From assembly GCA_900696665.1 (NCBI GenBank), contig CAADGY010000195.1, forward strand, positions 1-46,161: a stretch of DNA of 46,161 bases, read 5' to 3'. A model generated the notes under the pieces. The model saw nothing but the letters and a program-made list of their open reading frames with translations, did no database searches and was not told where the DNA came from. Position numbers and translations under genes: made by a program. How positions within the stretch are numbered: the first letter of the stretch is position 1; each line of letters starts with the position of its first letter. This DNA is from an uncultured Acidobacteriota bacterium (GTDB lineage: Bacteria > Acidobacteriota > Terriglobia > Bryobacterales > Bryobacteraceae). Shown piece after piece: positions 24,385 through 33,900 of the stretch.

Positions 24385-25566
24385 ATGTCCGAAAACAACC
24401 GACGCAGTTTTCTGGGATCTTCCGCCACCGCCGCGGGTGTCCTGATTCTGAAGCCTGAAACCGTGTTTGGAACGCAGGCGAATTCCGCACTCGAAGTTGG
24501 CATCATCGGGTGCGGGGGACGCGGCAATTTTATCGGCGGTTTCTTTGTCGAGTACACCGGCGCCCGTATTTCGGCCCTTGCCGATCCCTTCCAGGATCGA
24601 ATGGAGGCTGCACGAGAGAAACTGCGGGCAAGCGGCGCCCGCCTATTTCCGGGCTTGAACGGGTACAAGGAGTTGATCGCATCCAATGTGGATGCGGTCG
24701 CGGTGATGAGCCCTCCATACTTCCATCCGGAGCAGGTGGCGGCAGCGGTCGCCGCGGGTAAGCACGTGTTTCTGGCGAAGCCTGTGGCTGTCGATGTGCC
24801 CGGTTGCCGCAGTATTCTTGCGAGCGGCGAAAAAGCAAAAGGCAAGTTGAGTTTCGTCGTCGATTTCCAGACTCGCGTCCAGCCGGTATTCAAGGAAGCG
24901 GCCAGCCGCGTGCACCGCGGCGACATCGGAACGCCGGTATTAGGCCACGTTTACTATCACGCAGGCCGGCTCAGGCCAAAGACCGAACCCGGTATGTCCG
25001 CCGCGCAGGCGCGACTGAGCAACTGGGTATTCGACAAGGTTCTCTCAGGCGACATTATCGTGGAGCAGAACATACACGTCCTGGATGCCGGAAACTGGTA
25101 TCTCAAGTCGCACCCGGTGAAAGCGTCGGGGACCGGCGGGCGCAAAGCGAGGGTGGACGTCGGCGACTGCTGGGACCACTTCCTGGTGAACTTCTGGTAT
25201 CCGAACGGCGTCAAGGTCGACTTCAGTTCCGCCCAGTTCACCAAAGGTTACAACGATCTCTGTATTCGCATCTATGGTTCGGGAGGCACGGCCGATACCC
25301 ACTATAACGGCACGGTCCGTATCACGGGAGACAAGCCATGGGATGGCGTGGAGAAGGACGACACTTTCCGGCAGGGCGCGATCACGAACGTACGGGACTT
25401 CGCCGCCAGCATACGCAGCGGGAACTACCTGAACAACGCCCAGGATAGCGTGGAAAGCAATCTAACGGCGATCCTCGGGCGCATGGCCGCCTACCGCGAA
25501 TCCGCCGTAACGTGGGACGAGATGATGCGGGCGAACGAGAGACTGGAAGCGAACCTGAAGTTGTGA
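24385..25566 (+). CDS. Tat-exported Gfo/Idh/MocA family oxidoreductase
   Basis: A 393-residue NAD(P)-dependent sugar or polyol oxidoreductase relative. A twin-arginine signal leads (NNRRSFLGSSATAAGVLIL). The Rossmann fold begins at ALEVGIIGCGGRGNFIGGFF, and the C-terminal alpha/beta domain ends the protein. The family's EKP dinucleotide/catalytic motif reads AKP here (HVFLAKPVAVDVPGC). Substrate is unknown. GGAG lies upstream of ATG 24385. It converges on the next Gfo/Idh/MocA gene with a 5-base gap. Confidence 0.88.
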   Translation: MSENNRRSFLGSSATAAGVLILKPETVFGTQANSALEVGIIGCGGRGNFIGGFFVEYTGARISALADPFQDRMEAAREKLRASGARLFPGLNGYKELIASNVDAVAVMSPPYFHPEQVAAAVAAGKHVFLAKPVAVDVPGCRSILASGEKAKGKLSFVVDFQTRVQPVFKEAASRVHRGDIGTPVLGHVYYHAGRLRPKTEPGMSAAQARLSNWVFDKVLSGDIIVEQNIHVLDAGNWYLKSHPVKASGTGGRKARVDVGDCWDHFLVNFWYPNGVKVDFSSAQFTKGYNDLCIRIYGSGGTADTHYNGTVRITGDKPWDGVEKDDTFRQGAITNVRDFAASIRSGNYLNNAQDSVESNLTAILGRMAAYRESAVTWDEMMRANERLEANLKL

Positions 25567-25571
25567 GGCAC

Positions 25572-26750
25572 TCAGTCCGGAAGGACCTCGAGTCTCTCCG
25601 GATCGAACCTGAGTTTCCGCTTTGTCAAATACGACTCCACGGCCAGTAGCGGCGGGATGACGGAGATCGCTGCGATCGCCGCATCGGCCGCAGGCAGTTT
25701 GCGGGACTTGCAGCAATCGAGGAAGTTGCGGACATGGTCTGCGGTGATGTCGCCGGGGATCTCCCGCACGACCGGCTGCACCCCCTTTCCTGCCGGTGTG
25801 AACTCGTACCGGTTACGGTTCACGAAGAGCCTCCCCTGATCGCCATGGAAAGTGATCCCGTATTCACCCCGGTAAACATTCGATTGAAAGAGCACGCTGA
25901 AGCCGTCGTATTCAAACAGCGCGTTGCAGGTGTCCGGAGCCGTGCGCCCATCGTTGAAGTCGTAGTAGATACCCCCGGCGAAGACGGCTGAACGCGGTGC
26001 GCGCTCGCCCATGTACATATGCACGGTGTCCAGCCAATGATGGCCGAAATCGGTTATCTTGCCGCCATTGAAATCGAGATAGGCGCGGAAATTGAAATAC
26101 TGGCCCGGTACCCAGTCCCGGTATCGGACGGGGCCCAGGAACCGGATCCAATCGAGATTCGAAGGCTTCTCCACGGGTTCCTTGGGCAGCGGGCGCGGCA
26201 CGCCTCCGTGCCATATGGCGTCGATTTGGGTGATCCGGCCCAGCGCCCCGGAACGGATGAACTTTTCGAGAGCTTCGATGTAAATGAGCCCGGACCGCTG
26301 TTGCAGCCCGATCTGGCAGATACGGTTATTGGCCCGAGCCGCACGCACCATCAGCGGAGCCTCTTCCCGCAAGCGGCACATCGGCTTCTCCACGTATACA
26401 TCCTTGCCGGCGGTCATGGCATCGATCGAATGGTCTTTATGCCAGTGATCCGGCGACCCGATGAGCACCGCATCCACTTCCTTGAGGCGAAGGAGTTCAC
26501 GATGATCGATGAAGGTCTTCGCGCCCGGAGCCCTGCCGAGTGCCTGTTCGATGCGCTTGCCGTATACGTCGCAGATGGCGCGCACCTCCACGCCGGGATT
26601 TTTCTGAAACAGCGTCATGACATACGTGCCGCGGCTGCCGGTCCCGATCACTCCGAGCCCGATCCGATCGTTGGCCCCGCGAATCCGCGAATAAGAGAAT
26701 GCCGTCAGTCCGGCCGTCCGGGCCGCATCGCGCCGTGTCATGATACTCAT
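25572..26750 (-). CDS. Gfo/Idh/MocA family oxidoreductase
   Basis: A 392-residue protein with an N-terminal Tat-like stretch (MTRRDAARTAGLTAFSYSRI) but a weak hydrophobic core. A Rossmann motif follows (RIGLGVIGTGSRGTYVMTLF), then an intact EKP motif in DVYVEKPMCRLREEAP, and GHHWLDTVHMYMG in the substrate domain. Start candidates are ATG 26771, 26750 and 26741. 26750 is chosen because GGTGAG precedes it. It is not closely similar to the convergent neighbour beyond the family core. Confidence 0.87.
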   Translation of the reverse strand: MSIMTRRDAARTAGLTAFSYSRIRGANDRIGLGVIGTGSRGTYVMTLFQKNPGVEVRAICDVYGKRIEQALGRAPGAKTFIDHRELLRLKEVDAVLIGSPDHWHKDHSIDAMTAGKDVYVEKPMCRLREEAPLMVRAARANNRICQIGLQQRSGLIYIEALEKFIRSGALGRITQIDAIWHGGVPRPLPKEPVEKPSNLDWIRFLGPVRYRDWVPGQYFNFRAYLDFNGGKITDFGHHWLDTVHMYMGERAPRSAVFAGGIYYDFNDGRTAPDTCNALFEYDGFSVLFQSNVYRGEYGITFHGDQGRLFVNRNRYEFTPAGKGVQPVVREIPGDITADHVRNFLDCCKSRKLPAADAAIAAISVIPPLLAVESYLTKRKLRFDPERLEVLPD

Positions 26751-26771
26751 CTTCTCACCGTGGAGGAGCAT

Positions 26772-26989
26772 TGTTCACAAAGTCCTGTCTTGACAACGCC
26801 TTAGGTCATGCCTGAAATCCTTCTTGAGTCCGTGTTCCCGAGTGTAATATCATTCCAGAAAGGTAATCTTTCAGATCCGTAAGTCTGCTTTGCAAGCGGA
26901 GACTACCTTCCGTTGTAGGCGGCGCCGGCGCCTTGTACTGGCGATAGTTGTATCCGAACTTGGAGACGTAGGAAGGAAGTATCAACCGA
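26772..26989 (+). promoter_or_regulatory. Intergenic promoter region upstream of the aminotransferase gene
   Basis: This ~220-base gap separates two divergent genes. On the plus strand it holds TTGACA (26790-26795) with TGAAAT after 17 bases, and TTGAGT (26824-26829) with TATCAT after 18 bases. Either could drive the aspC-pckA pair. GGAAGGAAG at 26971-26979 is the likely ribosome site. I see no convincing minus-strand promoter and no coding sequence. Confidence 0.35.
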
Positions 26990-28207
26990 ATGAGCATCAG
27001 CCAGCTAGCCCGGTCGATCAGCGAATCGCCTACCCTGAAGCTGAACGAGACCGCAGCGCTTCTCAGGGACAAAGGTGAGCCAGTCATACATCTCGGCGGT
27101 GGAGAGCCGAAGAGTAAAACTCCTATCGACGCAATTATAAGCTGTTCCTCTCTGCTGAATACGGGAGAAGTCAAATACACACCGGCGGACGGTATCCCAG
27201 CTCTCAAGAAAGCCGTCATCCATTACACGGAAGAACACTACGATAAGCGTGTCGCACCGGAAAACGTAATTGTTTCCAGCGGAGCCAAGCAGGCGATCAT
27301 GGTGGCGCTCTATGCCATCCTCGATCCGAAGGACGAGGTCGTGTTCCCCGCGCCCTATTGGGTGAGCTACCCCGAAATGGTGAAACTCGCCGGTGGCGTG
27401 CCAGTCCCCGTGTGCGCCAGGGACGGTACCTTTTTCCCGAGCATCGGGGACATTACGGAAGTTCTCAGCCCCTACACCAAGGCCATCATTCTGAATAGTC
27501 CGAACAACCCCAGCGGCGTCATGTATTCGAAGGAATTCATTGCCGAGGTTGTCGCCCTGTGCGAATCGCGCAACATCTACCTGATCATGGACGACACCTA
27601 CAACCGGCTGATTTTCGACGGCAGGACGCCCGTGAACTGCTACGCGTTTACGGAGAAGGATGTCGAGACGTCGAAACTGATCGTCATCAATTGCGTTTCC
27701 AAGATGTACGCCATGACCGGATTCCGCATTGGATGGGCCATCGCTCCGCGGGAGTTGATCCGCGCGATGACTAATATTCAATCTCAACAGACCTCCGGAC
27801 CCGCCGCGCCTTCTCAATGGGCTGCCGTCGGAGCGCTGAACGGAGTACAGGCGTCCATCGAAGCATTGCGGCTCACCCTCCAAAATAACCGCAATGTCAT
27901 GGTCGAGCGGCTAAGCGCCATCGACGGCGTCAGCATCGTCAAGCCGGACGGCACGTTCTACTGCTTCCCAGATTTCAGCGCATATGAAAAGAATTCGCAA
28001 AAGCTGTCGCAGTTTTTGCTCGAAAAAGTTCGTGTTGTAACTGTGCCGGGGAAAGAGTTCGGGATGGAGGGTCACCTCCGCCTGAGCTTCTGCGGAACAA
28101 TCAAAGAAATTCGCGAAGGTATCGAGCGTATTCAATGGGCGCTCGACTCGAACTCGGCTAACGAACTGTACCTGGGCAACCGCAAGCTTGTGAGGGATTG
28201 GGTATGA
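26990..28207 (+). CDS. Class I pyridoxal-phosphate aminotransferase, aspartate aminotransferase-like
   Basis: A 405-residue aminotransferase. PLP-binding features in order: SSGAKQAIMVALYAILDP, FPAPYWVSYPEMVKLAGG, LNSPNNPSGVMYSKE (the NxP motif), IMDDTYNRLIF, and the Schiff-base lysine K238 in CVSKMYAMTGFRIGWA. The C-terminal LRLSFCGT carries the carboxylate-binding Arg. The subgroup resembles thermostable aspartate aminotransferases (I-gamma). It overlaps the PEP carboxykinase gene by four bases, which fits aspartate-derived oxaloacetate feeding that enzyme. The precise amino-acid specificity is inferred. Confidence 0.9.
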   Translation: MSISQLARSISESPTLKLNETAALLRDKGEPVIHLGGGEPKSKTPIDAIISCSSLLNTGEVKYTPADGIPALKKAVIHYTEEHYDKRVAPENVIVSSGAKQAIMVALYAILDPKDEVVFPAPYWVSYPEMVKLAGGVPVPVCARDGTFFPSIGDITEVLSPYTKAIILNSPNNPSGVMYSKEFIAEVVALCESRNIYLIMDDTYNRLIFDGRTPVNCYAFTEKDVETSKLIVINCVSKMYAMTGFRIGWAIAPRELIRAMTNIQSQQTSGPAAPSQWAAVGALNGVQASIEALRLTLQNNRNVMVERLSAIDGVSIVKPDGTFYCFPDFSAYEKNSQKLSQFLLEKVRVVTVPGKEFGMEGHLRLSFCGTIKEIREGIERIQWALDSNSANELYLGNRKLVRDWV

Positions 28208-29868
28208 GCTGGTATATGAGCGTTCCGACACCCGCCTCCAAGGAAGCCGGACTCGCGGCCAGTGCTTACGGACTCGAGAACCACGGTCTTACACACCTGC
28301 ATAACACCTACTGGAACCTGCCGACGGCGTCCCTTTATGAAGAGATCACCTTTCGTGGCGAGGGGCGGGTCGCGCACCTTGGACCGATGGTTGTAAACAC
28401 CGGCAAGCACACGGCGCGGGCGGCCGCCGACAAGTTTATCGTGCGGGAGCAGACGACGGAAGAGAAGGTGTGGTGGGGAGAATACAATCGCCCGTTCAGT
28501 CCGCAGAACTTTAATGCGCTCCAGGTGCGTCTGCAGGGTTACTTACAAGGCCGCGACGTCTTCGTGCAGGATTGTTTCGCCGGAGCAGACCCTGAATATC
28601 GCATACCCATCCGCATTATCACGGAGCTTGCCTGGCACAGCCTGTTTGTGCGAAACATGTTTATCAAGACGCGCAGCCTGGACGCGGCAAAAAAGCATGT
28701 CCCCGAGTTCACGGTTATATGCGTGCCTTCTTTCCGCGCTTCGCCGCTCGTGGACGGCACACGCACCGATACGTTTATCATCGGAAATTTTGCCCAGCGG
28801 ACTGCCATTATCGGCGGCTCCAGTTATGGCGGCGAGATCAAGAAGACTATCTTTACCGTGCTGAATTACCTGCTGCCTTTGCAGGGGGTGCTTTCCATGC
28901 ACTGCTCCGCGAACGTTGGGCCGGACGGCGACTCGGCGCTGTTCTTCGGGTTGTCGGGAACGGGAAAGACTACGTTATCCGCCGATCAGGACCGGAATCT
29001 GATCGGCGACGACGAGCACGGCTGGAGCGATAACGGAATTTTCAACTTCGAAGACGGCTGTTACGCGAAGGTGATCCGGCTCTCGCGGCAGGCGGAGCCG
29101 CAAATCTACGAATGCACGCGCAGGTTCGGCACTCTCCTTGAAAATGTTCCCATGGATCCGCGGACCCGCCGGCTTGATCTAAACGACGACAAGATCACCG
29201 AAAACACGCGCGCCGCATACCCACTGGATTACATCGGGAACTCGCTGCCGGAGAAGATGGCCGGCCACCCGAAGAACATCATTCTTCTGACCTGTGACGC
29301 CTCCGGGGTGATGCCGCCCATCGCCAGGCTCACTCCCGAACAGGCCATCTACCATTTCATATCCGGGTATACAAGTAAGATCGCGGGGACCGAGATAGGA
29401 TTGGGTACTGAACCTGAGATTACGTTCAGCACGTGCTTCGGAGCGCCGTTTATGGTTCACCGCCCGGAAGTCTACGCACAACTTCTGCATGCGAGAATCC
29501 TGAAGCACAACGTCAGTTGCTGGCTGGTTAATACAGGATGGACCGGCGGTCCGTTTGGCGTAGGTAAGCGCATCAGCATTCAACACACCCGGATGTTATT
29601 GAACGACGCGCTCAGCGGCGAGCTTCACGATGCCGAGTACAGGCGGGACCCGCTTTTTGGATTCGAAGTTCCCAAGACGTGCGAAGGCGTTCCGGCCAGT
29701 ATCCTGGACCCGGCTCACGTCTGGCCCAGCCGCGAGGAATATTTGCGGAAGTACGACGCGCTGGCCGCCCGATTCATTGAAAACTTCAAGCTGTTTTCGA
29801 ACGGAAACACACGGCACCTGATAGAGGCTGGGCCCAAACGCCTCACCTCCCTGGAGACCGCAACGTAA
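28204..29868 (+). CDS. pckA: Phosphoenolpyruvate carboxykinase (ATP)
   Basis: A 554-residue enzyme that converts oxaloacetate plus ATP to PEP, CO2 and ADP at the start of gluconeogenesis. Family motifs are GRVAHLGPMVVNTGKHTARA, the RTAIIGGSSYGGEIKKTIFT segment, the P-loop GLSGTGKTTLSAD, and the metal-binding GDDEHGWSD. TGWTGGPFGVGKRISI follows near the C-terminal region. The start is ATG 28204, overlapping the aminotransferase stop; ATG 28213 is an alternative. It ends 78 bases before the convergent MoeB/ThiF-type gene. Confidence 0.95.
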   Translation: MSWYMSVPTPASKEAGLAASAYGLENHGLTHLHNTYWNLPTASLYEEITFRGEGRVAHLGPMVVNTGKHTARAAADKFIVREQTTEEKVWWGEYNRPFSPQNFNALQVRLQGYLQGRDVFVQDCFAGADPEYRIPIRIITELAWHSLFVRNMFIKTRSLDAAKKHVPEFTVICVPSFRASPLVDGTRTDTFIIGNFAQRTAIIGGSSYGGEIKKTIFTVLNYLLPLQGVLSMHCSANVGPDGDSALFFGLSGTGKTTLSADQDRNLIGDDEHGWSDNGIFNFEDGCYAKVIRLSRQAEPQIYECTRRFGTLLENVPMDPRTRRLDLNDDKITENTRAAYPLDYIGNSLPEKMAGHPKNIILLTCDASGVMPPIARLTPEQAIYHFISGYTSKIAGTEIGLGTEPEITFSTCFGAPFMVHRPEVYAQLLHARILKHNVSCWLVNTGWTGGPFGVGKRISIQHTRMLLNDALSGELHDAEYRRDPLFGFEVPKTCEGVPASILDPAHVWPSREEYLRKYDALAARFIENFKLFSNGNTRHLIEAGPKRLTSLETAT

Positions 29869-29946
29869 AATCGGGAGCCTGGTTGAGTTTCTCATAGAGC
29901 TTGCGGCGGTCCTTCTGATCGTCCGTCACGTCCTGGGCCGGCGCGT

Positions 29947-30963
29947 TCAATTGCCGAGATACCGGGAATACAGGCTCCGCGCCACACCCGTATCCTGCGT
30001 CCCTTTGATGATGGCGCGGCCATCCGGAAACACGGTCATCTCGTAGGGCGTTATAAAGAAGCGAAGGGCAAACTCGTTCGCCTTCACCAGGCCGAGCGGC
30101 GCGAGCCTTTCCTGAAGAGCTTGCAAGTCGACGGGCCGGGTGCGTTCGTGGATCTGTACCGCGTTTCGTCCGCACAGGCTGACCGGCGCCCGGTCCTTGC
30201 CGCGAAGGTGGATGAAATCCCGCCGTCCACAGCACTCGCAATCCACCTGGGGCCCGGGCTGTTCCACTTGCCGGATCACACCGGTCCACACATCCACCGT
30301 GGTGATGCGGGGGATAGCCGGCTCTCCGCACAGAATTCGCATCGCCGCTGCCACTTGCAGCGAAGCGATGACCGACGTGATGGTATTCAGCACGCCCGCT
30401 GTCTCGCATGTCGGTTGTGCCCCCTCCGGTGGAGACGGGTAGATGCACTTCAGGCATGCGGTAGATCCGGCAATCACCGGCATGGTCAGTCCATAACTTC
30501 CGACAGCGGCGCCGTACACCCAGGGTATTCCTCCGGCGACGGCAAAATCGTTGATGAGATAACGGACCTCGAAGTTATCGGACCCGTCGAGAATAAGAGA
30601 GACCCCCTCCAGAATTTCCTCAATATTCCTCGGGGTCAGATCCGCCACGACATGCCGGATGGAAATACCGGAATTCACGGCAGCCAGTTTCCGGGCCGCG
30701 GCCACCGCTTTCGGCAGTCCCTCATTTACATCGTTTTCGTCATAGAGCCACTGCCGCTGTAGATTACTGAGTTCCAGGTAATCGCGGTCCACCAACAGAA
30801 GGTTGCCAACGCCGGCGCGGGCCAGTGCCTCGGCGTGAAAACTCCCCAGGGCTCCGCATCCGACGACGGCCACTCGTGCGGAAAACAGGCGCTCCTGCCC
30901 CGCTTGCCCCAGGGGTGCGAAGCGGATCTGTCGCGAGTAACGTTCACTATCCCGGGGAGTCAT
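29947..30963 (-). CDS. MoeB/ThiF-type adenylyltransferase (E1-like)
   Basis: A 338-residue protein that would adenylate the C-terminal glycine of a small sulfur-carrier protein (MoaD or ThiS type) for molybdopterin, thiamine or related biosynthesis. It has the E1 opener RYSRQIRFAPLGQAGQERLF, the nucleotide motif VAVVGCGALGSFHAEALARA, and NLQRQ. The putative thioester Cys lies in PTCETAGVLN. Two zinc CxxC pairs are visible (CLKC, CECC). The ~90-residue C-terminal tail is not a rhodanese domain. No moaD or thiS lies beside it, so the pathway is open. Its ATG shares a CATG with the opposing Omp85 gene. Confidence 0.88.
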   Translation of the reverse strand: MTPRDSERYSRQIRFAPLGQAGQERLFSARVAVVGCGALGSFHAEALARAGVGNLLLVDRDYLELSNLQRQWLYDENDVNEGLPKAVAAARKLAAVNSGISIRHVVADLTPRNIEEILEGVSLILDGSDNFEVRYLINDFAVAGGIPWVYGAAVGSYGLTMPVIAGSTACLKCIYPSPPEGAQPTCETAGVLNTITSVIASLQVAAAMRILCGEPAIPRITTVDVWTGVIRQVEQPGPQVDCECCGRRDFIHLRGKDRAPVSLCGRNAVQIHERTRPVDLQALQERLAPLGLVKANEFALRFFITPYEMTVFPDGRAIIKGTQDTGVARSLYSRYLGN

Positions 30964-33900
30964 GCCTAAGAAGATGGTAACTGATGCGGTATCATTTACA
31001 TCAGTGGTGACCCGGCCAGGCCGCCGTCTTCTGCTGGCGCTCTCATCGTTATCCTTGATCTCCGCGATCCGGCTTTTTGCGGCGCCGCAGGACTATGCCG
31101 GAAAGCCCGTGGCGGCCATTGAATTCGAGCCGGCCACGCAGCCGCTTTCGCAAGCGGAGATCGATCGCAATCTTGGTATCTCCATCGGCACGCCGCTCGA
31201 TTTGAAGGAACTCAGCGCCGGCCTGGAACGCCTGTACAGCAGCGGCCGCTACGCTGACATTCAGGTGGAAGCGGAGTTGCGCGGGGGTGGTGTCGTCTTG
31301 CGGTTCCTCACGAAGCCGGCGTGGTTCATTGGCCGCGTAACGGTTGAGGGTGTCCCGGATCCGCCGAACCGCGGACAACTCGAGAACGTGACAAAGCTGG
31401 AACTCGGCTCCCAGTTCACGGAGCGCGCTTTTCGCCAGGCGATCGAAAAGCTGGAGCAGCTTCTTAGGAATAACGGCTTTTACCGGCCCAGGATCGAGTC
31501 GGACTTCGAGGCGCAGCCCGAAGTGAACCAGGTGAACATCCGGTTCTTTATCGAGCCGGGGGAAAGAGCGAAATTCGCCCAACCGACGCTTACCGGTGAT
31601 CTCGAGCGCCAGCCGGAGGACATCGTCAGCGATACGGGCTGGAAAAGGCTATGGGGCCTGCTCGGGTGGAAAACCGTTACGGAGAACCGCCTTCAGCGCG
31701 GGCTCGAAAACATCCGGACGGCCTATCGCAAAGACAACCGCCTGCTGGCCAGCGTTACCCTGGACGATCTTAAATTCCAGCCCGATCCCAATACCGTCAC
31801 ACCCGCGCTCAAAATCGACGCTGGGCCAACAATCGAAATCCGCACGGAAGGCGCGAAAATCTCGCGAGGCAAGTTACGCCAGTTGGTACCTGTTTACCAG
31901 GAGCAGTCCGTTGACAAGGACTTGTTGGTGGAGGGAGCCGGCAATTTACAGTCCTATTTGCAGTCCGAGGGGTACTTCGATGCCCGGGTCAATTTCAAAA
32001 CTGCCGATCCCAGCACGGATAAAGAAGTGATTACGTTTGTGCTCGACCGCGGGCCTCGGCACAGTCTCAAACACCTGGAAATCACTGGCAACTCCTATTT
32101 TGATACCGCCACTATCCGTGAGCGCATGTATTTGCGCACCGCCAGCCTTCTTCAGTTCCGGCACGGGCGGTTTAGCGAGGAATACCTGGAGCGTGACCGC
32201 CAGGCGATCACGGATCTCTATCGGGGCAACGGCTTTCGTGAAGTGAAGGTTTCCTCCCGAATCGAAGCAAACTACGGAGGCGATCCGAACGACATAGCGG
32301 TATACCTTAAGATTGAAGAAGGTCCACAGTGGTTTGTGTCGGCGCTCGAGATCAGCGGTGTCAATCTTCGCGACTATGAATACATCCAGTCGTTGCTGCA
32401 TTCGAGCGAAGGGCAGCCGTATAGTGAGATCAACATCGCCGCTGACCGCGATGCGATCCTGAGTTTTTACTACAACAACGGCTTCCCCGACGCGAGCTTT
32501 GATTTCACAGCCACTCCGGGACCCGGTCCCCACCAGATGCAGCTCAAGTTCATTGTTAATGAGGGTCCGCGTTATTTCATCCGGCAGGTGCTGGTGGGGG
32601 GGCTTGAAACCACCGATCCCGAACTTGTGCGCGAACGCATTCTCCTGCGCCCTGGCGATGCCCTCTCTCAGATTGCAATGAATGAGAGCCAGCGGAACCT
32701 GTACGAGCTAGGCATCTTCGCTAAGGTGGACACCGCTGTTCAGAACTCCGAAGGCAAAGAGCGCAACAAGAACGTACTTTACGAAGTAGAGGAGGCGCGG
32801 AAATACTCCCTGAACGCCGGTGTGGGCGCCGAAATCGCCCGTATTGGAGGCGGCGCGGCGACGAATCTCACGTCGCCGGGCGGCTCGGCGGGGTTCAGCC
32901 CTCGCATCTCCATTGGTATCAGCCGTTCGAACTTCCTGGGTGTCGCTCATACCGTCAGCCTGAATACGCGCTTTTCCTCTTTTCAGCGCCGGGGTGTAAT
33001 CAACTACCTTGCACCGCAGTTCAAAGGGAATCAGGACATCAGTCTCAATTTCACCGGCATATATGACGACTCACGTGACGTGAGAACATTTGCGGCAAAG
33101 CGGATGGAAGCAAGCGCTCAGGTGGGTCAACGGCTTTCCAAGGCGAACACCGCGCAGTACCGCATTCAAATCCGGCGTGTGAGCGTAGATGAAAATACGC
33201 TGAAGATCACACCGGGCCTGATTCCTCTGTTCTCGCAACCGGTTCGTGTTACCGTTGTCGGCGGCAGTTTCATTCAGGACCGCCGCGACGACCCCATTGA
33301 TGCGAGACGTGGTATCTACAACACCGTCGATCTGGGAGTTACCGCTAAATTTTTGGGGTCGCAGACAGATTTTTCCCGGCTGCTGGCGCGAAACGCGACT
33401 TATCATCCACTGACCCGGCAAGTTGTCTTTGCACGTCAAACCACCTTCGGGTGGATGTATAGCTTTGCCTCGGAGGGCGATCCGTTGCAGGATATCCCTC
33501 TTCCCGAACGGTTTTTTTCCGGAGGCGCTTCCTCGCACCGTGGGTTTTCCGAGAACCAGGCCGGCGGCCGCGATTTAACAACCGGGTTCCCGATTGGCGG
33601 CAAAGCCCTCCTGATGAACACCCTGGAGTTGAGATATCCACTCGTCGGCGAAAACCTGACGGGCGTACTCTTTCACGATGCGGGAAACGTCTACTCCAGT
33701 CTGAGGCGCCTGTCGCTGCGCCAGACACAGAGGGACGATTCCAACTTCGATTACATGGTGCATGCGGTAGGTTTCGGAATACGATATCGTACGCCTGTGG
33801 GTCCTGTCCGCGTGGATCTTGCCTACGTTCCGAACTCACCACGGTTTTGGGGTTTTGAGGGGACTCGCGAGGAGCTTCTGTTCAACTGTGCGGCGGGTCC

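Noticed and set aside
26919..26933. GC-rich hairpin GGCGGCGCCGGCGCC as a terminator
   Set aside because: No T-run follows and no gene ends there; it lies in the leader region of the aminotransferase gene.
30990..30995. TATCAT as a -10 for a leaderless Omp85 transcript starting at GTG 31004/31007
   Set aside because: No -35-like hexamer lies at the right distance (30967-30972 is AAGAAG), so the evidence is too weak to call a promoter.
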